Shown here piece after piece: positions 1 through 9,382 of a stretch of DNA of 64,000 nt (positions are counted from its first letter, which is position 1; every line of letters begins with the position of its first letter). The notes beneath the pieces are model-generated. The model did no database searches, had not been told where the DNA came from, and was given only the letters and a program-made list of their open reading frames with translations. This DNA comes from Zasmidium citrigriseum (Eukaryota; Ascomycota; Dothideomycetes; Mycosphaerellales; Mycosphaerellaceae), in NCBI GenBank assembly GCA_002786025.1, contig NHNW01000012.1, positions 372,001 to 436,000 on the forward strand, in the 5' to 3' direction. The position numbers and the translations under genes were made by a program.

Positions 1-255
1 GCGATTCAGATAGTGTCGCAGTGCACTGGTGATGGCGATCTCCCTTCCTGGTGTGACGTATTGCGAGAAGAACTCTTGCGTTTCATTTCCAGCGACAACT
101 CCTGCTCCTTGGTTGTGCAGCAAAGCTGTCGGTGAGCGTTCCAAAATGCGGACCTCTGGTGGCGATGGCAGGGAAAGAAGTGTCAAGGCATGCATCAGGC
201 CGCCCAGCGAGCCGCCGACTATGATGACGGACTTGGGGGTCGTGACGTGTGCCAT
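1..255 (-). CDS. FAD-dependent monooxygenase, N-terminal part (cut by window edge)
   Basis: The first 85 codons of a minus-strand gene whose 3' part lies outside the window. The translation begins MAHVTTPKSVIIVGGSLGGL, a Rossmann beta-alpha-beta FAD-binding start with a GGSLGG glycine loop, then VRILERSP, where the acidic residue normally binds the ribose of FAD, and a QGAGVVAG segment. This order is typical of group A flavin hydroxylases, particularly those resembling 2,6-dihydroxypyridine 3-monooxygenase. The ATG at 255 is right for this fold because the glycine loop starts about 13 residues in. The substrate cannot be inferred from this fragment. It is divergent from the gene at 781. Confidence 0.8.
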   Translation of the reverse strand, partial: MAHVTTPKSVIIVGGSLGGLMHALTLLSLPSPPEVRILERSPTALLHNQGAGVVAGNETQEFFSQYVTPGREIAITSALRHYLNR

Positions 256-780
256 TGGAAGACAGGGCCGGGAATGTCGCCTAAGAGGAGTTGTGTCAAG
301 ACTGTTGCTGTCAGAATATATGTTTCAAAGTCTTGTGATGAGCAATGTAGCGCTGTTCAAATACAATGATGGGTTGTCAATGGAAGTGCCCTGTCACCAG
401 CATTAATAAGAGAGCTCCCCAAGCTGAGGGCGATCTTCGAGGGTTTCGTCTCGTGGATTAGAAATGCTCCCTACATCGCTCGAAAGAGACGAGACGTCCG
501 GCCCCGGCATTTTCAAGCATGTCTGTGTTCGAGAGACATGTGGAAGTTATCGACGAGTCGATATGGGATATTCTCGCAAAGGTGAGGTGTGGTGTGAGGG
601 CGAGGAGGGCAAGGATCTGGGTCCGCTCTGGTTGCTCGGCAACCACGCGAGTAAATAGAGCTGCCCCACCAGCTTCACTTCACCGTTACTGTGAACCGCG
701 GTGAAGAGTAATGCATTTTTGAAGAAGAAGAAGACGGTCGTTTGCTTGACGTTGGGCGAGCTACCACGGCTCTCGGCCCA
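256..780. other. Intergenic region between divergent genes
   Basis: About 525 bp separating the FAD monooxygenase start (minus) from the gene at 781 (plus). It should hold both promoters. A short GAA-rich run lies near 720-735. Open frames here are short, overlap on both strands and show no recognisable protein. Confidence 0.5.
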
Positions 781-2592
781 ATGGCGCGACCAAGCAAAAC
801 CAAGCAGTTCGCCATCTACGAGGACACTGGCATTCCGACCCCAGATTCCACCCACAACCCTTCTTTTGACGACGCCCTACGAGCAAAGGAGAGATGCGAC
901 GACGAGGAAGATGTCTTTGCAGATGACAGAGAGCATGAAGAAGTCAGCGAGGGCAGTATCCTCGACGACATCGAGGAGGCAGAGGAGACGGGCAATATCA
1001 AGCCAACGGATACCGAAGATGAGGACGAACGACGAGAATCTGCTATTACTTCCATCTCGTCCCTGCCAGACTCTTCCACCGATACCGACAATGAGCGATC
1101 GCTACCAATGCACAAACCCTACACACCGCCCATGATCCGACCTTCGTTTCGCCGACCTGAGTCTGTTCGTCGAATGCAGATGACTTCGCCTATACCGTTC
1201 GAAAGAAGCCCGAGACGATCAGCGTTGCACTCTCAATCAAGGTCTGGTACACCACGCTCTTCCCGATCTAGTGTCAAAGGTAGCCCTCGACCACGGAGGC
1301 ATCAAGAAGAGGAGTACTTGGAGCCAGAGAAGAAAGAATATCCGTTGGTCTTGCTTCATGTCTCTCTGCTTCCAGTCGAGCTACGTTGGAGCATGGATGT
1401 GATGCAGGAGGTGCTCCCACAGGGGATATTGGACAACCTGCAATTGCTGAGATCGAAGGTGACGGAAACGATTCTTCAGCGGGGCATTTTGATACCACAT
1501 CCGAGGGAAGAATATGAACTGTTGGAGGAACGCTTGCTGGAGGCTCTTGAACTACGCAAAGAGCGAATTACCAAGTGTGGACATTTCCGTGCTCGCGATT
1601 CGATCTCATCCGCCTCTTCAGCCGAAGACAGCGTCAACAGCGACTCAGGCATCGGCTCCAGTGTGGACTCTGACGGAGAGCTATGCGCAACATGCAGACA
1701 TCATCTGAAGACTCCTCGAACCGCAACAGGAACCGCAGGAAGCAAGTGGCACATAAGGGTCTTCGCGGCCAACGGACTCATGCGAGCATCGGCGTGGGCG
1801 GCGGCATGGTCCGAGATGGAGAGAGTCGATGTGGAGATTCAGCCTTATATCGGAGAGGACCTTCGCCGCCAGCTGGATGCTAGGATCGACCAGGAAGATG
1901 TCGACAAGACGCTGGATGTCGATCTATCGCAGAGACTGCTTGAAGCGCCAATTCCTGAGCCAGAAGAGGCTTATCCTGAACCTGCTCTCACACCCGCAGC
2001 AGAGGAGGAACGCGAAGTGAGAGACCCTAGTGCTGAGCTGCCACAGGTGTACCGAGCCAAAGACGTTCCATTGCCATTGTTGCTGAGGAACTACATATAT
2101 CTGCTGGCCAAGGATAGGCGGAACATCGTCATCGTCGGACTCGCAGCCATCGCGATGTGGCTTAGCTTGAGAGTTGCTCTTGTGCCACAGACAGTCGAGA
2201 TATCGCCGCTACCACCAGTCTGCGAGAAGGCCACTCCAGATACGTTTGCTGTTGACGCGAGTCGAGCCATCGAGACTGAGAACGTTGAAGCCGTGGCGGA
2301 CTCGAACGCCAGTCATTCAGTCATCATTCCGACCATTCCGGAGATCTTCAGCGAGGAGCAGTCTGCTGAGGGAAGCAACGCCAGCATTGATGACTTTGCC
2401 TCTGCCGACGAAGAGGTCTTGATCCCCGTCATGCCTGAGCCTGAGCCCGAGCCCGTTCAAACTGCAGAGGAAGGGAAAGAGATCAAAGCCCCTGAACAGC
2501 CGTTACCAATGGTCTCGGACGCAAGCCAGGTCGAGGTGTGCGACAATCCAGCCTCCATTGCCCAGATCTTCCGGTTAGACGTCAGTTGTTGA
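781..2592 (+). CDS. Acidic single-TM protein, fungal conserved, function unknown
   Basis: A 603-residue protein read from the first ATG of the frame (MARPSKTKQFAIYED); upstream in-frame codons have no ATG. Residues about 35-110 are acidic and Ser-rich (likely disordered), followed by an Arg/Ser/Pro-rich stretch to about 180. A compact region (about 195-270) starts with PLVLLHVSLLPVELRW and continues with predicted helices. One hydrophobic segment near residues 446-468 (IVIVGLAAIAMWLSLRVALV) looks like a membrane anchor and is followed by an acidic tail. It resembles proteins labelled 'pathway-specific nitrogen regulator' in some fungal annotations, but I see no DNA-binding domain, so I do not adopt that name. 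No intron is needed. Confidence 0.7.
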   Translation: MARPSKTKQFAIYEDTGIPTPDSTHNPSFDDALRAKERCDDEEDVFADDREHEEVSEGSILDDIEEAEETGNIKPTDTEDEDERRESAITSISSLPDSSTDTDNERSLPMHKPYTPPMIRPSFRRPESVRRMQMTSPIPFERSPRRSALHSQSRSGTPRSSRSSVKGSPRPRRHQEEEYLEPEKKEYPLVLLHVSLLPVELRWSMDVMQEVLPQGILDNLQLLRSKVTETILQRGILIPHPREEYELLEERLLEALELRKERITKCGHFRARDSISSASSAEDSVNSDSGIGSSVDSDGELCATCRHHLKTPRTATGTAGSKWHIRVFAANGLMRASAWAAAWSEMERVDVEIQPYIGEDLRRQLDARIDQEDVDKTLDVDLSQRLLEAPIPEPEEAYPEPALTPAAEEEREVRDPSAELPQVYRAKDVPLPLLLRNYIYLLAKDRRNIVIVGLAAIAMWLSLRVALVPQTVEISPLPPVCEKATPDTFAVDASRAIETENVEAVADSNASHSVIIPTIPEIFSEEQSAEGSNASIDDFASADEEVLIPVMPEPEPEPVQTAEEGKEIKAPEQPLPMVSDASQVEVCDNPASIAQIFRLDVSC

Positions 2593-2700
2593 AACCCATT
2601 GGAGGCGTGGGAGGAAGTTGACGGTCGAGAAATGTGGAACGATGTGATGTAGCGTAGCGTAGCTTAGCGTGGAGTACGGCGTTGTAATTCGAAGGAGTGT

Positions 2701-3459
2701 TCAAGATGCACCGGTGGCGGTCTGTGTAGGCGGCTCAATTCCCAACACTTCGATAAGCCGTCTCAAAGTCCTCACAGTCAACTCGTGTGATGGTTCCGCT
2801 TCACGAGCCTGGTCAACGATACCTTCTACCTCCTTCCGAGTCAAAGGCGGAATGGCATTATACCAGAGCCTAGGACCGAGAATGCGGAACTGTCGCAGGT
2901 CGAGGTCGATCGTGCCCCTGAAGTCCAGTATCCCGAAGCGATGCTTGATCGTTATCGTTCGAAGGTTTGCAGAGATGTTCGGATTCGATGAGATGAAGTC
3001 GGTCCATCTGTCCACTTCGGCTCGCGCTCGGCGATAATGAACAGCAAGCAGGAAGGTGTTGAGCCGGTAGAAGAGGCCCAACGACTCTCGACGAAGCTGT
3101 CTAGAAACGCAGGTGATCGAAGGCTGGGTGGCGTGCTTTGTGGCATCTCCTCCGAAAACTTTTGGTGCCAACGGCGACAATGTGTATGAGCCGCCAACGC
3201 CCAGTGCGAATTCTTCTTGTAATGCGTATTCGATGATGTCGAGGCGGAGCTCGGTTGGCAAAAGCATTAATAGTGAGGGGGCCATTCTGCGAAACTGTCG
3301 GTGAGTGGCGAAGGTCAAGAGGTGTTCTTCGGGATCGAGCAAGGATTGAAGTTGGCGACGGTTGTTCGGGTCCAAGTCGTCAGACTCATCAAGCTGGTCG
3401 AATGGGTAAGGTTCGATACAGACATGATAGCACGAAAGAGCGGTAGCTTGACGCCTCAT
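2701..3459 (-). CDS. F-box/2EXR-like fungal protein (paralog 1)
   Basis: A 252-residue protein. The open frame extends five codons upstream to a TTG, but the first ATG is at 3459 (MRRQATALSCYHV). Residues about 62-75 (LLMLLPTELRLDIIEYA) form the leucine-rich LPxELRxxI helix typical of fungal F-box-like or 2EXR proteins, followed by SRQLRRESLGLFYRLNTF, the R-x-E-x-x-x-x-FY block that is usual downstream in this family. It aligns co-linearly with the protein encoded at 3639-4292, including the shared IRxxxIxxxxxxxxxxFDLD-type stretch, so the two appear to be tandem paralogs. Its role could be substrate recognition for a ubiquitin ligase, but that is inference. Confidence 0.65.
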   Translation of the reverse strand: MRRQATALSCYHVCIEPYPFDQLDESDDLDPNNRRQLQSLLDPEEHLLTFATHRQFRRMAPSLLMLLPTELRLDIIEYALQEEFALGVGGSYTLSPLAPKVFGGDATKHATQPSITCVSRQLRRESLGLFYRLNTFLLAVHYRRARAEVDRWTDFISSNPNISANLRTITIKHRFGILDFRGTIDLDLRQFRILGPRLWYNAIPPLTRKEVEGIVDQAREAEPSHELTVRTLRRLIEVLGIEPPTQTATGAS

Positions 3460-3638
3460 TTTGGAATGGTGCAATCACGTGAGGGTCGATCTCATAAAAG
3501 ACGTGCAAGAGAGTTGCTTGCTCGATGTGTTGCGTAGGAAGGCGGAGTTAGATATCGTTCAGATTGCCTCGAGCTCGGCCAATGGATAGTACAGACCCAA
3601 ACGAGGCATGTTCCAACCAACACGTTTCACAAGATCCC

Positions 3639-4292
3639 TCACGATACCGATATGATGCTAATTACCTCAAAGCGGAGCTCAAAGTCCGTGTATCCGTGAA
3701 GTCGCAAATTCGCCATGCTTTCTTGTCTCATCAGTCGTGAGAACCGGAGAGGCGCAGTCATAGTTGCGATGACCCGCTGCAGGGTACGTGGCTTGTCGAC
3801 ATGTGAAAAGTCTCGCTCCTCCGACATCACCCTTTCCACTGCTTTGAGGAGCCTAAGTGGCCGATCCGTCAACGGATGCAGCCAACTGTCGCTGTTAAGA
3901 AGTAGAAAGTTCTCCATATCAAGATCGAAGGCCGTAGATCTATGGCAGTCTTCAAAGTACTGAATTCGAACGTTCCGAATCTTCGTATGGATCTTCGGGC
4001 TTGAGTAGACATGCTTGATCCAATGCTGGACTTGGGCTCGGCCTTCTCGGAATCGGAGCAGGAGAATAACCGACCTGTCGAGATAGAATATGGGCATTGT
4101 CTCTTTGCGGACGATCGTGCACACTTCGGACAGTGCCGGATGGTATCTTGCAGGTTTTCCTTGCCAGGGAAGCGTGGAAGGCATTCCAATGACTACTGGA
4201 GCCCTATCATCAGCGAAGACGTCCTCCCATATCGCGACTCGAAGTTCGGCAGGGAGTCGAAGAAGGCGCGAGGTCTGCACATGCTGCTCCAT
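3639..4292 (-). CDS. F-box/2EXR-like fungal protein (paralog 2)
   Basis: A 217-residue protein starting at ATG 4292 (MEQHVQTSRLLRLPAELRVA). The LRLPAELRVAIWEDVF helix is at residues about 11-26, followed by RKETMPIFYLDRSVILLLRF and IRNVRIQYFED. These match paralog 1 (2701-3459) in order and spacing. The last codons read FEVISIISVS and contain a possible 5' splice site (GAG|GTAATTAG) around 3663-3668, so the true C-terminus could be encoded by a further exon toward 3550; I could not settle this. Upstream, RPS18 is divergent from it. Confidence 0.6.
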   Translation of the reverse strand: MEQHVQTSRLLRLPAELRVAIWEDVFADDRAPVVIGMPSTLPWQGKPARYHPALSEVCTIVRKETMPIFYLDRSVILLLRFREGRAQVQHWIKHVYSSPKIHTKIRNVRIQYFEDCHRSTAFDLDMENFLLLNSDSWLHPLTDRPLRLLKAVERVMSEERDFSHVDKPRTLQRVIATMTAPLRFSRLMRQESMANLRLHGYTDFELRFEVISIISVS

Positions 4293-4502
4293 CAGATGCT
4301 TGTGCGCTTTATGAATGTGGAGTGATGGAGAGAGAGTGAACTTGTGAAGTGTCGGAGGTCGAGTGGTCGTTCAAGCTCGGTGGAAGTTCCCACTAGCGTG
4401 CTTGGCGTCGCGCTTGCCGTCCTCGCACTTGCCGTTGCAAAATCCCAAGCTACGCAACATCACTCCATCGCCAGGACATCGCCCACCCGCCAAACCGCAA
4501 AG

Positions 4503-5142
4503 ATGTCGCTCGTCTCCGGCGAGAAGTCGAACTTCCAGTTCATCTTGCGTCTGCTCAATACCAACGTGCGTATCCACCCGCCCAAACACCCGCGCCGAAG
4601 ACCTGGTCACACGAGGCATGGACGACGAGGCGGCATGGGACAGTGGCTGACGGGCAGATAACAGGTCGATGGCAAGCAGAAGGTCATGTACGCCTTGACC
4701 AAGATCAAGGGTGTCGGTCGCCGATACAGCAACTTGGTCTGCAAGAAGGCCGATGTGGATCTCAACAAGCGGTACATCTCCCTCGACACAGCGCACCCGC
4801 GTCCATCGACTTCGAGCCCCAGTATACTAATATTTCATCTGCAGCGCCGGCGAGCTTACCTCCGAAGAACTCGAGCGCATCGTCACCATCATCCAGAACC
4901 CGACCCAGTACAAGATCCCCACCTGGTTCCTCAACAGACAGCGCGACATTGTGGACGGCAAGGACTACCAGGTCCTCGCCAACGGTGTGGACAGCAAGCT
5001 CCGTGAGGATTTGGAGCGGTTGAAGAAGATCCGGGCCCACAGAGGTCTCCGCCACTACTGGGGCCTCCGCGTCCGTGGCCAGCACAGCAAGACCACTGGC
5101 CGTCGCGGCAGGACTGTCGGTGTCAGCAAGAAGAAGGGATAA
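4503..5142 (+). CDS. RPS18: 40S ribosomal protein S18 (uS13)
   Basis: Three exons, 4503-4565, 4665-4771 and 4845-5142, give 155 residues, the usual length for eukaryotic uS13. The protein starts [20 protein letters not shown] and ends with the basic tail [14 protein letters not shown]. The family blocks are all visible: [51 protein letters not shown], and [16 protein letters not shown]. Intron 1 (99 nt, GTGCGT...ACAG) follows codon 21. Intron 2 (73 nt, GTACAT...GCAG) splits an Arg codon and holds a perfect TACTAAT-type branch point at about 4824. uS13 sits in the head of the small subunit and contacts the P-site and the B1 bridges. Confidence 0.97.
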
Positions 5143-5597
5143 GGGTGTGCGGTATCACGGTGCGACGATTGTGGGAATGGCGTCTTCAGGCAGATGGCTT
5201 TGGGCGTACTATCATGCATTGGTGGTGCTATAGCAGTCCGCTGGTCGTGGACATGCTGAGATAGCTCGGCCGAAAACAGAATCAAGTCATCAAGTTCAAC
5301 GTCAAAATCACGCACAGTATTCGACTACGAGTAATATACGGGTCCTCAATCGATGGTATGTGAGGGATCGTGATCGCGTAGGTCAGTGGCGATGAACTAC
5401 TTCAAAAGAACTCACAAGTGCATTGCTTGCATTATCAATGAAGGCCCGATTCTGACTCCAGTCTCGCGGAATGACATTGGACTTGACACACTGACCAAGG
5501 CGCTGTTCGCCATATTTTGCACGTCTGCTCGTGATTTTTGGCTATATCTACTCGCTTGAACGCTTCACGGAGGCACAAGTCATACGAGTCATCAAGT
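5143..5597. other. Convergent 3' region of RPS18 and SDO1
   Basis: About 455 bp between the RPS18 stop (plus) and the SDO1 stop (minus). It should contain both 3'UTRs and poly(A) sites. No supported gene. Confidence 0.5.
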
Positions 5598-6581
5598 CTA
5601 ATCTTCATGCGTAACGGTTGTATCCAGCACCTCCACCCTCGCTCTGCCTTTCGTGTGCGTACTCACGAACTCGCTAAGGTTCTTGAAGGCGCCAGGTTCC
5701 ACGAATCCCACGCATTCCCATTCCTCGCCCGCAACGTCTTGGTTCTCGACCTGTTCGACGAAGCCAAGGATCTTGTCTTTCACTGTTCCACTTGTAGCCT
5801 CCTCGCCTTCTGATTTGGCTGGGGTCTTGACAGTCTGCTTAAGGACGTTGTTGGGACAAGTGATGCGTAGCCTCATCCTCGCTCGTGCAACTGGGATCGG
5901 CTGGTGTGCTATGAGCGCCTTCATGGCATCCAGAGCCTGCGATTTCGCGTTCTTCGATGTTGTTACACCAGTCCACTTGGGTTTCGGCTTCGCTGCTGGG
6001 GCATCTCCGTCTGCCTCTCCATTCGTCCTCGCAGGTGTGTTCGATCCTGAGTCGGTTGCCGCTGCGGTGCTTTGATCTCTGCTCTTACTCCTGTCACTCC
6101 CCTCCGCCTTTGCCTTGCCCGCACTCCTTCCAGCATGTCCACCTTGACTGCTCAACTGATCCAGTGCCTTTTCGATCATGCCCGTTGTGTACACTCTCTT
6201 CGTCTTCGGATCCACTAGTCTTCCAGCCACAATATCTATGACCTCCTTATGTACTCTGTCGAGTTCCTGTGATCTCTCCTTCTCGCCGACCTGAATTTCG
6301 CCCTTCTTCAAGATCTCCATTACGACCTCGTCTCGTGTCATGCCCGGAAATGCCTTCTTCAACTCCTCGTTCGGTGCGACTTGACCTTTCGAGACATTAA
6401 GGAAGACGTTCGGTATTTGGAGGACATTGTCGAGGTCGGTCTCGTTTCCAGCGCGGAAGGATGTGACGGTGTTCTTGTAGCACGCGACTTCGAATCTTTT
6501 CTTGCCCTTCTTGAGTCGTACTAAGCTGACGTTTGTGAGTTTGATTTGGTTCGACGGCTGGTTGATTTGTTGCGCCGGCAT
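5598..6581 (-). CDS. SDO1: Ribosome maturation protein SDO1 (SBDS)
   Basis: A 327-residue protein from ATG 6581 (MPAQQINQPSNQIKLTNVSL); the open frame extends upstream but the SBDS fold starts here. The N-terminal SBDS domain is clear: VRLKKGKKRFEVACYKNTV, the DLDNVLQ segment, VFLNVSKGQVA, and ELKKAFPGMTRDEVVMEILK. It is followed by the helical domain (EKERSQELDRVHKEVIDIVA, KRVYTTGMIEKALDQL) and a C-terminal RNA-binding-like domain beginning HQPIPVARARMRLRI. Between the last two is a Ser/Ala/Lys-rich, probably disordered insertion of about 55 residues, which largely accounts for the length above the 250 residues of the yeast protein. With the GTPase Efl1, SDO1 releases eIF6 (Tif6) from the 60S subunit in the cytoplasm. 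Confidence 0.95.
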   Translation of the reverse strand: MPAQQINQPSNQIKLTNVSLVRLKKGKKRFEVACYKNTVTSFRAGNETDLDNVLQIPNVFLNVSKGQVAPNEELKKAFPGMTRDEVVMEILKKGEIQVGEKERSQELDRVHKEVIDIVAGRLVDPKTKRVYTTGMIEKALDQLSSQGGHAGRSAGKAKAEGSDRSKSRDQSTAAATDSGSNTPARTNGEADGDAPAAKPKPKWTGVTTSKNAKSQALDAMKALIAHQPIPVARARMRLRITCPNNVLKQTVKTPAKSEGEEATSGTVKDKILGFVEQVENQDVAGEEWECVGFVEPGAFKNLSEFVSTHTKGRARVEVLDTTVTHED

Positions 6582-7015
6582 GTTTGCGGTCGTTTGTGAG
6601 AGAGTGTGGTGTTGCTTGTGGTTCGTGAGTCTTCGGAATTTCGTCTTGAGGCACCGCAGATGACATCGCCCGCCCCCACGTTCTAGGAAAGTGCGAAACC
6701 TCATCGCCTGCTGCTAACCAAACACGGAAGCGGGCGTGGCGTCACGTTGTCATGGCAGGCACGGCGCATGTGACGTGGACCGCTCATCGATTGCTTGACC
6801 TTGTTGTCCATCCTGCTCTGCTTCTTCTTCCTCCCCAAGCCATCTCGACTTCGCTGTTTGGTCCATCAAATCTACCAGCAGCTTCGTTAAACTTGCGCAT
6901 TTCCATTGATTTGTTTTGTTCTGGTTTCCCCGCCTCCTCCATTCCGACTAGATACAGCTCCAGCTACGTTGGGAAAGCTGTCGCCTGATCAAGCCAACGC
7001 CTCTCTGCCATCATC
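6582..7015. promoter_or_regulatory. Divergent promoter region, SDO1 / carboxypeptidase Y
   Basis: A 434 bp interval between two divergent start codons, so it must carry both promoters. Pyrimidine-rich tracts near 6815-6860 and 6905-6945 are typical of transcription start regions in filamentous fungi. No specific operator was identified. Confidence 0.5.
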
Positions 7016-8722
7016 ATGAAGGTCGCCGCATCGGCGCTCCTTGTTGGAGCCGCTGTTGCTGCCGTTCCGCAGCAGCAGCAACCCTTGATCCCAGGTGCCA
7101 TCCAAGAGACGCTCAAGTCTGCTGGCGATAAGGCATCCTCTTGGTCTAAGCCATTGAAGAACCTTCAGCATGAGCTCAAGCACCTCACGGAGGAAGCCCG
7201 GCAGGTCTGGGACGAGGTTGCGATGATGTTCCCGGAGAGCATAAGTCAGGAGTCGTTCTTCAGCATGCCCAAGAAGCACACGCGCAAGCAGGACAGCGAG
7301 TGGGACTTCATCACCAAGGGCAAGCATATCCAAGAGATGTACACTACGAACGCCAAGGGTGAGAAGGAGCGTGAGATCGACGGCCATCTTGAGGCTTTCA
7401 ACCTCCGCACCAAGAAGGTTGACCCTGAGAGCCTTGGCGTGGACAAGGTCAAGCAGTACTCTGGATACTTGGACAACGAAGAGGATGACAAGCATCTCTT
7501 CTACTGGTTCTTTGAATCACGCAATGACCCCGAGAACGACCCAGTTGTCCTCTGGTTGAACGGTGGCCCAGGCTGCTCCTCGTTGACTGGTCTCTTCATG
7601 GAGCTTGGCCCATCTTTCATTAACAAGAAGATCGAAACCGAATACAACCCGGCTAGCTGGAACAGCAACGCTTCGGTTATCTTCTTGGATCAGCCAGTCA
7701 ACGTTGGCTACTCGTACTCTAGCAGCAGTGTCTCCAACACTGTCGCGGCCGGCAAGGACGTCTACGCACTCTTGACTCTGTTCTTCAAGGAATTTCCACA
7801 GTACGCCAAGCAGCCATTCCACATCTCTGGCGAGTCGTACGCTGGCCACTACATCCCCGTCTTTGCCTCTGAGATCCTGTCGCACAAGAAGCGCAACATT
7901 AACCTCCAGTCCGTGCTCATCGGCAACGGTCTGACCGATGGCCTCACTCAGTACGAGTACTACCGCCCAATGGCTTGCGGTGATGGTGGCTGGCCTGCTG
8001 TTCTGGACGAGTCGTCGTGTACCAGCATGGACAACTCTCTCCCACGCTGCCAGAGCTTGATCGAGAACTGCTACAACAGCGAGTCTGTCTGGACTTGCGT
8101 CCCAGCCAGCATCTACTGCAACAACGCCATGATTGGCCCATACCAGCGCACTGGACAGAACCCATACGACGTTCGTGAGAAGTGCAAGGGTGGCAACCTC
8201 TGCTACGACGAGCTCAACTGGATCCAGGACTGGTTGAACAAGGACAACGTCATGAAGGCTCTCGGTGCTGAGACCGACGGCTACGAATCCTGCAACATGC
8301 AAATCAACCAGAACTTCCTCTTCAACGGCGACTGGATGAAGCCATACCACCGTCTTGTGCCAGGCATCCTCAAGGAGATCCCTGTCCTTGTCTACGCTGG
8401 TGACGCTGACTTTGTAAGTTTGAACAAACCATTTGCTTCTTATTGGACATTGGCTAACATCACATTCTAGATCTGCAACTGGCTCGGAAACCTCGCCTGG
8501 ACCAAGGAGCTCGAATGGTCGGGCCAGAAGGCCTACGGCAAGGCTCCTCTCGAGGACCTCAAGCTTCAGGCCGATGGCAGCAAGATTGGTGCCGTCAAGT
8601 CGTCTGGCAACTTCACCTTCATGAGACTCCATGCCGGTGGCCACATGGTCCCCCACGACCAGCCAGAGGCATCTCTCGACATGCTCAACAGGTGGTTGGC
8701 CGGCGAATGGGTGGAGAACTAA
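7016..8722 (+). CDS. cpyA: Vacuolar serine carboxypeptidase Y
   Basis: Two exons, 7016-8413 and 8471-8722, separated by a 57-nt intron (GTAAGT...TTCTAG), give 549 residues. The N-terminus ([20 protein letters not shown]) is a signal peptide; residues to about 130 form a propeptide. Family S10 features are complete: [20 protein letters not shown] for the oxyanion and substrate region, NVGYSYS, the nucleophile Ser274 in GESYAGHY, the acid Asp465 in GDADF just before the intron, and His524 in [11 protein letters not shown]. Multiple Cys residues fit the family disulfides. The enzyme removes C-terminal residues from peptides in the vacuole after zymogen activation. The length matches Aspergillus and other filamentous CPY orthologs. 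Confidence 0.96.
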
Positions 8723-9382
8723 GTGGAGGATAGGAAGAAACTAAGATAGCACCTGTATGTGTACGGTGTATTTTTAACGAGTCGGAAGATGGATAAGAAT
8801 GGATACGCTGTCATGGCAATAGATGGATGGAATGGGTGGATGAGATTGATAACGCTGCATTGTAGTCTATCGAGTATGAGTCGACCAAGCAATATCACAA
8901 CAAACCTAATTCAATCTCTCACTGTCCATCGTGCTATGGTTGATGCTGGAACGGTACGAGAGTCTGGAACATCTATGGGTTCTTCACAATCTTCTTTCAT
9001 TCAATTCTTGGGGCGCACACATAAGAGATTACTTATACTGACTAGCGTAAAACAGGAGACACCAAAACAAGTGCTGTTGTCCCCCCGAATGCAGTTGTTG
9101 CCCGCCCGAGTCCCTTCCCTCCCGGTTAATGGTATACTGCTCCAGAAAACACCGAACAAAAAAAGTAGTTCCCTTGTGATGCATGGTTCTCATCTCCAGC
9201 GTACAGGCATGATTCTCATTTTTAAAGTCGCTTTTCTTCAACGTTGTAGTCTTCTTTGGACTTGTTGTTGTTCAAAGCTTGTGGTATCCAGTGTTGGGAG
9301 CTGCTTGCCGTCAAGGCGCTATGCTCCCGAGGTGTGCCCGATCAAACGGGCATGTTGAGTGAGGTATTCGTCTGTTCTTTCA
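8723..9382. other. Convergent 3' region of carboxypeptidase Y and SPG1
   Basis: About 660 bp between two facing stop codons. A fairly long open frame (8759-9358, plus) lies here but has no recognisable domain, AT-richer composition and UTR-like position, so I treat it as chance. No RNA gene was recognised. Confidence 0.45.

Noticed and set aside
8759..9358. 199-codon plus-strand frame after carboxypeptidase Y
   Set aside because: It has no recognisable domain, lies in the shared 3' region of two convergent genes, and its composition is UTR-like.
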